In this document: one piece after another, positions 19,567 through 28,821 of the stretch
Position numbering within the stretch: the stretch's first letter is position 1
Layout of the letters: every line of letters begins with the position of its first letter
Origin: Propionispora hippei DSM 15287
GTDB taxonomy: Bacteria; Bacillota; Negativicutes; Propionisporales; Propionisporaceae
Length of the DNA stretch: 64,000 nucleotides
Assembly: GCF_900141835.1 (NCBI RefSeq)
Contig: NZ_FQZD01000004.1
Coordinates: forward strand, 248,001 to 312,000
Direction of reading: 5' to 3'
The notes under the pieces: generated by a model
Told to the model about the DNA's origin: nothing
Database searches by the model: none
What the model saw: the letters and a program-made list of their open reading frames with translations, nothing else
Program-made: the position numbers and the translations under genes

Positions 19567-20828
19567 TGACAAGAACTGGGAAAACGGATTATCTCTTGCT
19601 ACTGCTGGCCAGTGCCGTATTGATCAACGGTATCGTTGTTGTCGGCCTGGTTCAAAAGCATATTGATTATCCGGTGTTGGGCGCGGTGGCTGCTGTAGTC
19701 ATGGCCTGGTTCGGGGTAAGCATTTATTTGTCCAAAACCAGTTATCATGGAGACCCGCTATTTTTTCCGTTGACTGCCGTCTTATCGGCGATTGGTTTAA
19801 TTATGGTTTTTCGCTTGACACCGGATTTGTTTTTTTTACAAGTACTTTGGATGTTGCTTGGTATAGCAGCTTTTGGTCTGACCGTTCATTTTTCGAAAAA
19901 TCTCGAAGCATTGACAAAATATAAATATATCTGCGGCTTTATTGGTATTAGTTTATTACTGGCAGCAATTGTGTTAGGTGTGGACATTGGCGGACACCGC
20001 AGCTGGGTAATTTTAGGGCCCATCCGTTTTCAGCCCTCGGAATTTGCCAAACTGTTCATTGTCATCTTCCTGGCGGCCTATTTGAATGAACGGCGTGAGG
20101 TACTTGCTTATGCCAGTAAACGGGTGGGACCTTTTATACTGCCCCATCCCCGGTTTGTTGCCCCCTTGCTGGTTGTCTGGGGAATAACCATGCTGGTGCT
20201 TGTTTTACAGCGGGATATGGGATCGGCGCTTTTATATTTCAGCATAACCATTTTGATGAGTTATATGGCCAGTGGACGGTTGAGTTATATTCTGATTGGG
20301 GCCGTTCTGTTTTTAGGCGGATCGGTTTTATGTTATATGCTCTATCCTCATATCCAAACCAGAGTGGATATTTGGCTTAATCCCTGGGCCGATCCAAATG
20401 GCAGAGCCTATCAAATCGTGCAGTCCTTATTCGCCTTTGGTTCAGGCGGCATGCTGGGCAGTGGCTTGGGCTACGGATTTCCCAATATGATTCCGGAAGT
20501 GCATACCGATTTTGTCTTTGCGGCCATAGGGGAGGAGCTTGGTTTTTTAGGGGCGGGAGCAGTGCTGCTAATCTACATTCTTTTAGTTTATCGCGCCTTT
20601 CGGACTTCCTGGCTGCAGGAAGACTCTTTTTGTGCTTTGCTCGCCGGCGGTCTGTCCACTAGTATGGGTTTACAGATATTCTTAATTATTGCCGGGGTTA
20701 CCAAGTTTTTTCCGCTTACAGGAATTACTTTGCCAATGATCAGCTATGGTGGAAGCTCTGTGTTGTCCGGCTTCATCTTATTAGGAATTTTATTTGGTAT
20801 ATCTGAAATGAGGCCTAAGAACATATGA
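19566..20828 (+). CDS. FtsW/RodA/SpoVE (SEDS) peptidoglycan polymerase
   Basis: SEDS proteins polymerise lipid II with a partner class B PBP, here encoded next. The 420-residue protein is almost all membrane helices and has the family signatures GGHRSWVILGPIRFQPSEFA and, near the C terminus, TGITLPMISYGGSS. The operon order PP2C-SEDS-PBP-kinase matches actinobacterial rodA. Whether the enzyme acts in elongation, division or sporulation cannot be told from the sequence. The ATG overlaps the phosphatase stop by one base. Confidence 0.92.
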   Translation: MTRTGKTDYLLLLLASAVLINGIVVVGLVQKHIDYPVLGAVAAVVMAWFGVSIYLSKTSYHGDPLFFPLTAVLSAIGLIMVFRLTPDLFFLQVLWMLLGIAAFGLTVHFSKNLEALTKYKYICGFIGISLLLAAIVLGVDIGGHRSWVILGPIRFQPSEFAKLFIVIFLAAYLNERREVLAYASKRVGPFILPHPRFVAPLLVVWGITMLVLVLQRDMGSALLYFSITILMSYMASGRLSYILIGAVLFLGGSVLCYMLYPHIQTRVDIWLNPWADPNGRAYQIVQSLFAFGSGGMLGSGLGYGFPNMIPEVHTDFVFAAIGEELGFLGAGAVLLIYILLVYRAFRTSWLQEDSFCALLAGGLSTSMGLQIFLIIAGVTKFFPLTGITLPMISYGGSSVLSGFILLGILFGISEMRPKNI

Positions 20829-22252
20829 ATTTCAACCGCTTCGATGGATTTGAAAATTCGCTGCGCCGCCAAATTCGTAAGGTTGCCGTTTGTATTCTGG
20901 CCCTTTTATGCGTCCTGTTTATTCATGTTTCCTATCTGCAAACCTATGAGAGCCGTTCGCTTGCCGAACATCCGCTGAATAAGCGGCTCACTGAAGCCAA
21001 CAAGCGGGTATTAACCGGGCAAATCCTGGATAGAAATAACAATAAACTTGCCTATAGTGAAAGGTCAGAGACAGGTCAGCAGCGCAAATATCCCTTTGGG
21101 CCGGTAACGGCGCATATCGTCGGGTATAATAGTGATAAATATGGAAAATCAGGGTTGGAAGCTTCCTATGCCGCTTTCTTGACAGGCCTCAATACACCTT
21201 TAGCTCAGTGGGGCGCTATTGCCCAACTGTTTATGCCGGAGCAGGGTGATAATGTAAAGTTAACGCTGGATGTAAACCTGCAAAAGACAGCTTATTCAGC
21301 GTTAGGCAGTCACCGGGGAGCCGTTGTCGTTTTAAATCCCCGCACCGGAGAGATTCTGGCGATGGTAAGTAAGCCGGCTTTTGATCCTAATTCGGTAGAG
21401 GCTGAATGGGACAATATATCACACTCCAAGGACAGTTTGCTTTTGAATCGAGCTACCCAGGGCTTGTATCCGCCAGGTTCAACCATAAAAGTGATGATCG
21501 CGGAAGCGGCTTTGCGGGAAAAAATAGTTGATTTGGCTTGGACTTTCAACTGTGACGGGGCCTTAAAAATCGGGCCTGATTACGTGCTTAATGAACATGA
21601 TTCACAAAAACATGGAAAAATTAACTTGCAGCAGGGTCTGGCTGTTTCCTGCAATACTATGTTTGGCAGTCTTACCTTGAAACTGGGAAGTAAAAGACTG
21701 GAAGAAACGTTTGAACGGTATGGCTTCCTAAAACCCCTTGGGCAAGATTTGCAGGAAACGCCAAGTCACTTGCCGGAGTTTTCAAAACTGAGTGATGGTG
21801 ATCTGGCCCAAACCGGGATCGGTCAGGGCAGCTTATTGGTTACGCCGCTGCGTATGGCGTTACTAGCCAGTAGTTTTGCGAATCAGGGAAAGTTGATGAA
21901 ACCCTTTCTTGTCAGTCAAATACTTTCTGCCGACGGCAGTGTGAGAAAGACGTACTCGCCGGAAGCTTGGTTGACACCGGCTGCTCCTGAGGTGGCTGAT
22001 GAAATAAAAAATATGATGGTAACTGTAGTAAATGAAGGTACTGGCGGTGCTGCCGGTTTAGGCGGTATCCAAGTGGCAGGAAAAACCGGAACGGCAGAGA
22101 ATCCTCATGGAGAATCGCATGCCTGGTTTATCGGGTTCGCACCGGCCGATAATCCGGAAGTTGCTATTGCTGTTATTGTGGAAAACGCGGGGGCCGGCGG
22201 TCAGATAGCCGCTCCCATTGCCCGGAAAATATTAGCGCAGGCATTACGATAA
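20825..22252 (+). CDS. pbpA: Class B penicillin-binding protein (PbpA-type transpeptidase)
   Basis: One N-terminal membrane helix (about residues 20-40) is followed by a short dimerisation region starting NKRLTEANKRVLTGQILDRN and a transpeptidase domain: catalytic Ser219 in PPGSTIK, SCN and KTGTAENP. There is no glycosyltransferase domain. The short N-terminal region and lack of a long pedestal resemble actinobacterial PbpA and not PBP2b. It overlaps the SEDS gene by 4 bases, consistent with a SEDS-bPBP pair crosslinking the polymer made by its partner. 475 residues. Confidence 0.9.
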   Translation: MNFNRFDGFENSLRRQIRKVAVCILALLCVLFIHVSYLQTYESRSLAEHPLNKRLTEANKRVLTGQILDRNNNKLAYSERSETGQQRKYPFGPVTAHIVGYNSDKYGKSGLEASYAAFLTGLNTPLAQWGAIAQLFMPEQGDNVKLTLDVNLQKTAYSALGSHRGAVVVLNPRTGEILAMVSKPAFDPNSVEAEWDNISHSKDSLLLNRATQGLYPPGSTIKVMIAEAALREKIVDLAWTFNCDGALKIGPDYVLNEHDSQKHGKINLQQGLAVSCNTMFGSLTLKLGSKRLEETFERYGFLKPLGQDLQETPSHLPEFSKLSDGDLAQTGIGQGSLLVTPLRMALLASSFANQGKLMKPFLVSQILSADGSVRKTYSPEAWLTPAAPEVADEIKNMMVTVVNEGTGGAAGLGGIQVAGKTGTAENPHGESHAWFIGFAPADNPEVAIAVIVENAGAGGQIAAPIARKILAQALR

Positions 22253-22265
22253 GGGGGTGAAGTTC

Positions 22266-24140
22266 ATGCTCAATAAAACATTAGACAACAGGTATACTAT
22301 ATTGGAACATATCGGCGGCGGTGGAATGGCAGATGTCTATCGGGCTCATGACCAGCTGTTGGATCGGTCGGTTGCCGTCAAGGTACTGCGCTCGCAATTT
22401 ACCCATGATGATGAATTTGTAACCAGATTTCGCCGCGAGGCCCAGGCAGCCGCGAGGCTATCACATCCTAATATCGTAAATATTTATGATGTTGGACAGG
22501 ATGAAGGCATTTATTACATAATTATGGAATACATATCGGGAGAGACACTGAAGGATCGTATTGTCCGCAGCAATGCTTTACCGGTGGAAAATGCAATCCG
22601 CATTGCCATAGAAATTGCTGAAGCTTTGGAGCATGCACATCAGAATAATTTGGTCCATTGTGATATTAAACCTCATAATATACTAATTACTCGTACAGGA
22701 CGGGTGAAGGTTACGGACTTCGGGATTGCCAGGGCGGTTACTTCGGCCACGATGAATCATACCGGAACCATTTTGGGATCGGTCCATTATTTTTCACCGG
22801 AACAGGCTAAAGGCGAAATGGTAAGTAACAAGTCGGATATTTATTCCTTGGGTGTTGTTTTATATGAAATGTTGACTGGTGTTGTACCGTTTAATGGTGA
22901 GACGCCCATTAGCATTGCCCTGCAGCACTTGCAGCAAGAGCCCCGGCCGCCGCGGGAAATTAATCCTCAGATCCCGCCTTTGGTTGAGGCTACCGTCCTA
23001 AAGGCTATGGCCAAGGAGGTAACGGCCAGGTTTGATGATATCGGGCAAATGATTGCCGATCTTAAGCTTTCCCAGAATTACTTGCATGATGATCACACCC
23101 GCAGGCTATCGCACAGCGATTTTCCCACTCAGGTATTGCCTAAAATCACGGAGACCAATGCGGCTTCGACCCGTATGGTAAAGAATGAAACTAAACGGGC
23201 TGATAACCAGAAAAAATCCAAGCTTTGGTGGATTCTGCTGTTAGTATTACTGTTTTTTGGTGTGGCTTTGGGTTCTTTTCTAATCTTCGGTAAGTTCTGG
23301 AGCAATAATGATGTGGTGGTCAACGATGTGGTAGGGAAGCAGGTCGAAATAGCGAAGACAGTATTAAGTAACCAAAACTTACGGGTCTCCATTTCTGAGG
23401 CCTATAACGATACTGTCCCCGCCGGGTATGTTGTATCCCAGTATCCGGAAGCGGGAGCGACCGTCAAGGAACAGCGTACGATCACGCTGGTGGTTAGCAA
23501 AGGCGGTGAAATCACCGTAGTGCCCGATTTGCGAGGTTTAACGCGCAGGGATGCGGAGCTGCAACTGAAGAATGCGGGACTTACTCTGGGGAGGGTGGAT
23601 GAACAGTTTTCCGCTGATGTGGCTGCCGATACGGTTATCAGCCAAAATCCCCGTCCGCCGGCTCATGTAAATAAAAGTACACCCATTGATCTGGTAGTTA
23701 GCAAAGGCCCGACTCCCCGCAAAATTGTACTGCCTGATTTTCAGGGGACGCCTTTAACTACCGTGAGCACCCAATTGGAAAGCCTGAAACTGAAGCAGGG
23801 CAAGGTGACGGAAGAGGCCAGCGATAAGTATCCTCCTGGTACGATTATTGGTCAGAATCCGCCTGCCGCAGCGGAGGTGACGGAGGGCACTTCTATTGAT
23901 TTTACTGTGGCAAGAAGTGCGCCCAGTGCCATTAAGCGGGCTATCGTACAGATTACCGTGCCTGACGGGGCGTCACGCCAGGTCGTTCAAATTGTAGTTA
24001 CAGACACCAATGGCCGGAGAGTGGTTTACGAAAGCTCGCACAAGCCTGGTGATAAAATTGAAAAGCAAATTGAAGGCGTAGGGCAAGTTCGCATGCAGGT
24101 GTATCTGAACGGAACACTGACCCAGGAGCAGACATTGTGA
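22266..24140 (+). CDS. prkC: Ser/Thr protein kinase with three PASTA repeats (PrkC/PknB)
   Basis: The cytoplasmic kinase domain (about 1-270) is complete: glycine loop GGGGMADVY, Lys39 in VAVKVL, HCDIKPHNIL with catalytic Asp133, and DFGIAR. A transmembrane helix near residues 322-344 leads to three extracytoplasmic PASTA repeats (about 350-545) and a further small beta-rich C-terminal domain of about 70 residues. PASTA kinases sense muropeptides or lipid II. ATG 22266 lies after AAGGGGGTGA; a GTG at 22257 is in that site. It closes the wall-signalling block and overlaps rsgA. Confidence 0.95.
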   Translation: MLNKTLDNRYTILEHIGGGGMADVYRAHDQLLDRSVAVKVLRSQFTHDDEFVTRFRREAQAAARLSHPNIVNIYDVGQDEGIYYIIMEYISGETLKDRIVRSNALPVENAIRIAIEIAEALEHAHQNNLVHCDIKPHNILITRTGRVKVTDFGIARAVTSATMNHTGTILGSVHYFSPEQAKGEMVSNKSDIYSLGVVLYEMLTGVVPFNGETPISIALQHLQQEPRPPREINPQIPPLVEATVLKAMAKEVTARFDDIGQMIADLKLSQNYLHDDHTRRLSHSDFPTQVLPKITETNAASTRMVKNETKRADNQKKSKLWWILLLVLLFFGVALGSFLIFGKFWSNNDVVVNDVVGKQVEIAKTVLSNQNLRVSISEAYNDTVPAGYVVSQYPEAGATVKEQRTITLVVSKGGEITVVPDLRGLTRRDAELQLKNAGLTLGRVDEQFSADVAADTVISQNPRPPAHVNKSTPIDLVVSKGPTPRKIVLPDFQGTPLTTVSTQLESLKLKQGKVTEEASDKYPPGTIIGQNPPAAAEVTEGTSIDFTVARSAPSAIKRAIVQITVPDGASRQVVQIVVTDTNGRRVVYESSHKPGDKIEKQIEGVGQVRMQVYLNGTLTQEQTL

Positions 24141-25033
24141 TGCAGGAAAATGAGCTAACACAAGGCATTGTGGTAAAGACCTATAATAGCTTTTACTATG
24201 TACAAACCAATTCGAGCCAAATTACCTGCACCTTGCGGGGCAGAATGAAGCAGGAACGTTTTTCCCTGCTGGTGGGGGATCTCGTGCAGTACACGCCCAG
24301 CGGACCGGACAAGGGAGTTATTGAGCAGATTTTACCTAGGCGTACCAAATTGGAACGGCCGATGGTCGCCAATGTTGATCAAGTCATTGTCACATTTGCT
24401 GCTGCCACACCCGACATTCATGTGGGGCTGGTTGATCGTTTTCTAGTGCTTGCCGCTTTGTCCGGCTTAAAAGCATACCTATGCATAAATAAGATTGAGC
24501 TGTTGCCGGCAGACCGATTGCAGGATATTATTAACCTGTACCGAGCGATCGGCTATCCGGTGCTTGCTCTCTCCGCCAAAGAGGGCACCGGTGTAGTGGA
24601 ATTAAAACAGATTCTGTACGGAAAAATTTCCGCTTTTGCCGGTCCGTCTGGTGTGGGGAAATCAACTCTTTTAAACGCTATAGAACCGGGGTTTCAACTG
24701 ACTACCGGTGAATTAAGTGAGAAGATCGGGCGGGGCAAACATACGACGCGGTTTGCCCAGTTATTGCCGTTAGCGGGGGGAGAAGGGTTTGTCGTCGACA
24801 CTCCTGGCTTTAGCTTTACGGAGTTTTCCGGCATTAAAGAGGCGCAACTGGCAGACTGCTTTCCGGAAATGGAACCATACTCGGCACATTGCCGGTTTTC
24901 TTCCTGCCTTCACGTCAAGGAGCCGCAGTGCGCGGTAAAGGAAGCCGTCGCTGACGGGCACATCGCTCAGAGCCGCTATGCTTCTTACTTGGAGATTATC
25001 GGTGAGCTTCGGGAACAACGGAGTAAGTTTTAG
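24140..25033 (+). CDS. rsgA: Ribosome small subunit-dependent GTPase A
   Basis: RsgA is a circularly permuted GTPase that checks 30S maturation. An OB-fold N terminus (TQGIVVKTYNSFYYVQ) precedes G4-like CINKIELL, G1 GPSGVGKSTLLN and G3 DTPGF, then a C-terminal zinc motif with CFPEMEPYSAHCRFSSCLH and a later Cys. The ATG overlaps the kinase stop codon. In Bacillus the homologue also follows prkC, and it is a known PrkC-linked substrate. 297 residues, normal. Confidence 0.94.
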   Translation: MQENELTQGIVVKTYNSFYYVQTNSSQITCTLRGRMKQERFSLLVGDLVQYTPSGPDKGVIEQILPRRTKLERPMVANVDQVIVTFAAATPDIHVGLVDRFLVLAALSGLKAYLCINKIELLPADRLQDIINLYRAIGYPVLALSAKEGTGVVELKQILYGKISAFAGPSGVGKSTLLNAIEPGFQLTTGELSEKIGRGKHTTRFAQLLPLAGGEGFVVDTPGFSFTEFSGIKEAQLADCFPEMEPYSAHCRFSSCLHVKEPQCAVKEAVADGHIAQSRYASYLEIIGELREQRSKF

Positions 25034-25064
25034 GGCGTGTCTTGTAAATTTTTTAAAATTCAGT

Positions 25065-25093
25065 TTGACTAATCGCCGATATTTTATTATCAT
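25065..25093 (+). promoter_or_regulatory. sigma-A promoter for the riboflavin operon
   Basis: TTGACT (25065-25070) and TATCAT (25088-25093) are 17 bases apart and end about 24 bases before the FMN aptamer. Confidence 0.7.
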
Positions 25094-25116
25094 ATACCTA
25101 TACATAAGAATAGAAT

Positions 25117-25244
25117 TAGCCTTTGGGGCAAGGTGAAAAAGAGTACATCTTTTAATTCCTTACCGGCGGTAAAGCCCGCGAACCTTTGTGGTTGATCTGG
25201 TGAAATTCCAGGGCCGACAGTATAGTCTGGATGGGAAAAGGCTA
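25117..25244 (+). promoter_or_regulatory. FMN riboswitch (RFN element) aptamer
   Basis: P1 is formed by TAGCCTTT and AAAGGCTA. The conserved interior is clear: GGGGCAAGGTGAAA, ATTCC, ACCGGCGGTAAAGCCCGCGA, GGTGAAATTCCAGGGCCGA and AGTCTGGATGGGA. It controls the rib operon below, with FMN binding expected to favour the terminator at 25291. Confidence 0.96.
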
Positions 25245-25290
25245 CAACGGGCCATTAGTTTAATAGGCTTGGTATGTTATTTCCCTGAAA

Positions 25291-25317
25291 CCCCTACGGT
25301 TTTTAGGGGATTTTTTA
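25291..25317 (+). terminator. Expression-platform terminator of the FMN riboswitch
   Basis: CCCCT and AGGGG form the core of a hairpin, followed by a run of six T residues. It lies 18 bases before ribD. Confidence 0.8.
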
Positions 25318-25334
25318 TTTTACAGGAGGCTGGC

Positions 25335-26486
25335 ATGGATGAATTATATATGAAACAGGCACTGGCGTTGGCAGCGCAAGGGCTGGGACGTACATCACCA
25401 AATCCTGTTGTTGGGGCGGTTATTGTTGCTGACGGCAATATCGTCGGCCAAGGTTGGCATCAGGCTGCTGGCACACCCCATGCTGAAGTACATGCGCTCG
25501 CCCAGGCCGGGGGACTGGCACGGAATGCAACGCTGTATGTAACATTAGAACCTTGCTGCCATCATGGGCGCACAGGCCCCTGCACAGATGCCATAATTGC
25601 AGCCGGTGTGAAAAGGGTCGTTGTGGCAATGACTGATCCTAATCCGCTTGTCAGAGGAAAAGGCATTCAGAAACTCAGGCAGCATGGTCTTGAGGTGCTG
25701 GAGGGAGTTTGTGCCGCTGAAGCGGCACAACTGAACGAAGTATTTATCAAATGGATTGCCACGGGGCTGCCGTTTGGTGTATTAAAGACGGCAATGACAC
25801 TGGACGGTAAAATTGCGACCTATACAGGTCAGTCCAAATGGATTACCAGTGAGCGTTCAAGGGAGTATGTCCATGGCTTGCGTAATATGTACGATGCTAT
25901 TTTGGCGGGAATTGGAACCGTCCTTGCCGATGATCCGTCGTTAACGACGCGCTTGCCAGGCGGCGGGAAAAATCCCATCCGCGTGATTGTGGACAGTAAG
26001 GGCCGGATTCCGTTAGAAGCAAAACTGCTTTGTGACCATGAGGCGCCTGTCATTATAGCTGTCGGACCGGAGGCTCCGGCGGAAAAGCTGGCAGCTTTGC
26101 AAGCGAAGGGGGCAGAGGTCCTTAAACTGCCGTTGGTTACCGGGCATGGCGTTTCGTTACGACATTTGTTTGTCGAGCTTGGTCAGCGCAAGATAACCAG
26201 TATTCTTGTGGAAGGCGGGGCCGAGGTGAATGCTTCGGTACTGATGGAGAATGTGATAGATAAAGTCCACTGGTTTATCGCACCTAAGATACTTGGCGGA
26301 AAAACGGCGCCGGGACCTGTTGGGGGATTGGGAGTGAGCGATATCGCACAGGCTACCGTACTTGAAGACATGCATGTGGGAAATATTGGAGAAGATATAT
26401 TGATGACTGCTTATTTGCAGCGAAGGGAGGGCCGTGATGTTTACAGGACTTGTGGAAGAATTGGGAACAGTGAGGGCCATAGCTAG
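25335..26486 (+). CDS. ribD: Bifunctional riboflavin deaminase/reductase
   Basis: RibD deaminates and then reduces the pyrimidine intermediate of riboflavin synthesis. The deaminase half shows TSPNPVVGAVIV, HAEVHAL and PCCHHGRTGPC (zinc ligands). The reductase half starts near residue 145 with KTAMTLDGKIAT and includes VEGGAEVNASVL. The start is ATG 25335 behind CAGGAGG; an open frame continues upstream through the riboswitch to 25188 but that part is not protein-coding. The last 50 bases overlap ribE, giving an Arg/Gly-rich tail of about 16 residues. 383 residues. Confidence 0.94.
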   Translation: MDELYMKQALALAAQGLGRTSPNPVVGAVIVADGNIVGQGWHQAAGTPHAEVHALAQAGGLARNATLYVTLEPCCHHGRTGPCTDAIIAAGVKRVVVAMTDPNPLVRGKGIQKLRQHGLEVLEGVCAAEAAQLNEVFIKWIATGLPFGVLKTAMTLDGKIATYTGQSKWITSERSREYVHGLRNMYDAILAGIGTVLADDPSLTTRLPGGGKNPIRVIVDSKGRIPLEAKLLCDHEAPVIIAVGPEAPAEKLAALQAKGAEVLKLPLVTGHGVSLRHLFVELGQRKITSILVEGGAEVNASVLMENVIDKVHWFIAPKILGGKTAPGPVGGLGVSDIAQATVLEDMHVGNIGEDILMTAYLQRREGRDVYRTCGRIGNSEGHS

Positions 26487-27093
26487 AGGCCAGAAATCAG
26501 TTCGCTTGACGATTAATGCCAATACTGTGCTGGACCATACAAAATTAGGTGACAGCATTGCCGTTAATGGCACTTGCCTTACCGTAGTAGAACTGTCGAA
26601 CGGTTGTTTTGCCGCTGATGTAATGCCGGAAACTGTTGACAGAACTGTATTGGCTAATTTAAGACCTGGTGACTATGTTAACTTGGAAAGAACACTCCGG
26701 GTTGGCGACCGCTTAGGAGGGCATATTGTAGCAGGCCATATTGACGGAGTAGGATACATTGTCGTCAAGGAGAAAAATGATATTGCCATTCTAATCAAGA
26801 TTAAAGCAGATGCTGAAATTATGCGGTATATTATAAAAAAAGGTTCTATTGCCATTGATGGCATTAGTCTTACCGTGGTCGACTGCGGCGATCAGTGGTT
26901 TACGGTGTCATTAATTCCTCATACGGCTGCCCTGACAACGTTGGGACATAAGAAGAAGGGCGATCCGGTTAATTTGGAAGTTGATATGATCGGAAAGTAT
27001 GTGGAAAAGCTCTTGGGGTTGCCGCAAAATCAGAGCGAAACCGGTAAGCCTGTCGGTATTACCATGGAATATCTAAAGGATCATGGATTCTAG
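26437..27093 (+). CDS. ribE: Riboflavin synthase, alpha chain
   Basis: RibE dismutates two 6,7-dimethyl-8-ribityllumazines into riboflavin. It starts MFTGLVEELGTVRAI and contains the two repeated lumazine-binding halves: SIAVNGTCLTV with GGHIVAGHIDG in the first, and SIAIDGISLTVVD in the second. About 218 residues, normal. AGGGAGG within ribD drives its start; the preceding GTG at 26434 is a weaker option. Confidence 0.95.
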   Translation: MFTGLVEELGTVRAIARGQKSVRLTINANTVLDHTKLGDSIAVNGTCLTVVELSNGCFAADVMPETVDRTVLANLRPGDYVNLERTLRVGDRLGGHIVAGHIDGVGYIVVKEKNDIAILIKIKADAEIMRYIIKKGSIAIDGISLTVVDCGDQWFTVSLIPHTAALTTLGHKKKGDPVNLEVDMIGKYVEKLLGLPQNQSETGKPVGITMEYLKDHGF

Positions 27094-27114
27094 AAAACGA
27101 AGGAGAGGTTTGCG

Positions 27115-28323
27115 ATGAAATTTAATACGATTGAAGAAGCTATTGAGGATATAAGAAATGGCAAGATCATCGTCGTGGTTGATGATGAGGACAGGGAAAA
27201 TGAAGGGGACCTATTAATGGCTGCGGAAAAAGCCACCCCGGAAGCAATCAATTTTATGGCTACCTATGGTCGTGGCTTAATATGCATGCCGGTGGTGGGC
27301 GAACGGTTGGATGAACTGGGAATTGGAGCCATGGTGCAGGTGAACACGGATACGATGAGCACGGCATTTACCGTGTCTATTGACGCTGCCAGTGTAACGA
27401 CAGGAATCTCGGCCTACGAACGTTCGGAAACCATTCAAAAGGTACTGGACCCTAAGGCCAAGGCAGAAGACTTCCGGCGTCCAGGGCACATCTTCCCGCT
27501 GCGTTATCGGGAAGGCGGCGTACTGCGGCGGGCCGGGCATACCGAGGCCACGGTGGATATGGCCAAATTGGCCGGATTATATCCGGCGGGAGTTATCTGC
27601 GAAATTATGAATGATAATGGGAAAATGGCCCGGGTGCCGGAACTGATGGAATTTGTGAAAAAACATCAACTGAAAATCATTACGATCGCCGATTTGATAA
27701 AGTATAGAAAAAAGCATGAGAAATTTGTGGAACGAATTTCTGAGACCAAATTGCCTACTAAATATGGCGAGTTTCATTTAATCGCTTACGAAAGTTCTCT
27801 GGATAGACAATGCCATCTTGCCCTTGTCAAAGGAGACATTACCAATAAGGAGAATGTTATGGTGCGGGTTCACTCCGAATGCCTTACCGGCGATGTACTG
27901 GGCTCTCTGCGCTGCGATTGCGGGGACCAGTTGGCGACAGCCTTAAAGCGTATCGAAGCAGAAGGTGAGGGAGTTTTGCTGTACATGCGGCAAGAGGGCC
28001 GGGGCATTGGATTGGCGAATAAAATCAAAGCCTATGCTTTGCAGGATCAGGGGAAGGATACGGTGGAGGCCAATGAGATTTTAGGATTCCCGGCTGATTT
28101 GCGCGATTATGGTATTGGTGCGCAAATCCTGGCAGATCTTAACCTGACCAGTATTCGACTGCTGACCAATAATCCCCGCAAGCGGGTCGGGCTGGAAGGT
28201 TATGGACTAACCATTACCGAACGCATCCCGCTGGAAATAAAACCAAACCGTTTTAATCAACGGTATTTGTCGGTCAAGAAAGCAAAATTGGGTCACATGC
28301 TTAAACAAAATATGGAGGGATAA
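27115..28323 (+). CDS. ribBA: Bifunctional DHBP synthase/GTP cyclohydrolase II
   Basis: This enzyme supplies both precursors for riboflavin: the 4-carbon unit from ribulose 5-phosphate and the pyrimidine from GTP. The N-terminal RibB half has [11 protein letters not shown] and [14 protein letters not shown]. The RibA half, from about residue 205, has [20 protein letters not shown] (zinc cysteines) and RQEGRGIGL. 402 residues, normal. GGAGAGG precedes the ATG. Confidence 0.96.
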   Translation: MKFNTIEEAIEDIRNGKIIVVVDDEDRENEGDLLMAAEKATPEAINFMATYGRGLICMPVVGERLDELGIGAMVQVNTDTMSTAFTVSIDAASVTTGISAYERSETIQKVLDPKAKAEDFRRPGHIFPLRYREGGVLRRAGHTEATVDMAKLAGLYPAGVICEIMNDNGKMARVPELMEFVKKHQLKIITIADLIKYRKKHEKFVERISETKLPTKYGEFHLIAYESSLDRQCHLALVKGDITNKENVMVRVHSECLTGDVLGSLRCDCGDQLATALKRIEAEGEGVLLYMRQEGRGIGLANKIKAYALQDQGKDTVEANEILGFPADLRDYGIGAQILADLNLTSIRLLTNNPRKRVGLEGYGLTITERIPLEIKPNRFNQRYLSVKKAKLGHMLKQNMEG

Positions 28324-28326
28324 TCA

Positions 28327-28788
28327 ATGAAAACATATGAAGGACAGTTAGTTGCGACAGGGTTGCGTTTTGGTATTATTGTAGGAAGATTTAACGAGTT
28401 TATTACCAATAAGTTGTTGGGCGGTGCGCTGGACGGGCTGAAACGCCATGGTGCCAGTGAAGAGGATATCACGGTTGTTTGGGTTCCTGGCGCCTTTGAG
28501 ATTCCTTTGACAGCCCAGAAGATGGCCGGCAGCGGTAAATATGATGCGGTGATTTGTTTGGGAACTGTCATTCGTGGTGGTACAACACACTATGATTATG
28601 TATGTGCTGAGGTATCCAAAGGTGTGGCTCATGTAGGTATGGCTACCGGTGTTCCCACTATTTTCGGTGTCCTGACTACGGAAAATATCGAACAAGCGAT
28701 TGAACGGGCCGGAACAAAGGCTGGAAACAAAGGTTTTGATGCAGCACTTTCGGCGATTGAAATGGCTAATCTGCTAAAAAGTATGTAA
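28327..28788 (+). CDS. ribH: 6,7-dimethyl-8-ribityllumazine synthase
   Basis: RibH condenses the products of the RibBA and RibD branches. It has the substrate motifs [14 protein letters not shown] and [14 protein letters not shown] with the catalytic His nearby, and the C-terminal [13 protein letters not shown]. 153 residues, normal. GGAGGGA lies at the end of ribBA; the intergenic gap is only three bases. Confidence 0.96.
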   Translation: MKTYEGQLVATGLRFGIIVGRFNEFITNKLLGGALDGLKRHGASEEDITVVWVPGAFEIPLTAQKMAGSGKYDAVICLGTVIRGGTTHYDYVCAEVSKGVAHVGMATGVPTIFGVLTTENIEQAIERAGTKAGNKGFDAALSAIEMANLLKSM

Positions 28789-28821
28789 AATATTTCCAGG
28801 GAAATAATGGAGGCAATTAAA

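Noticed and set aside
25033-25062. GGGCGTGTCTTGTAAATT resembles the left end of R1
   Set aside because: Only about 12 bases match and no right end or core block follows before the riboflavin promoter.
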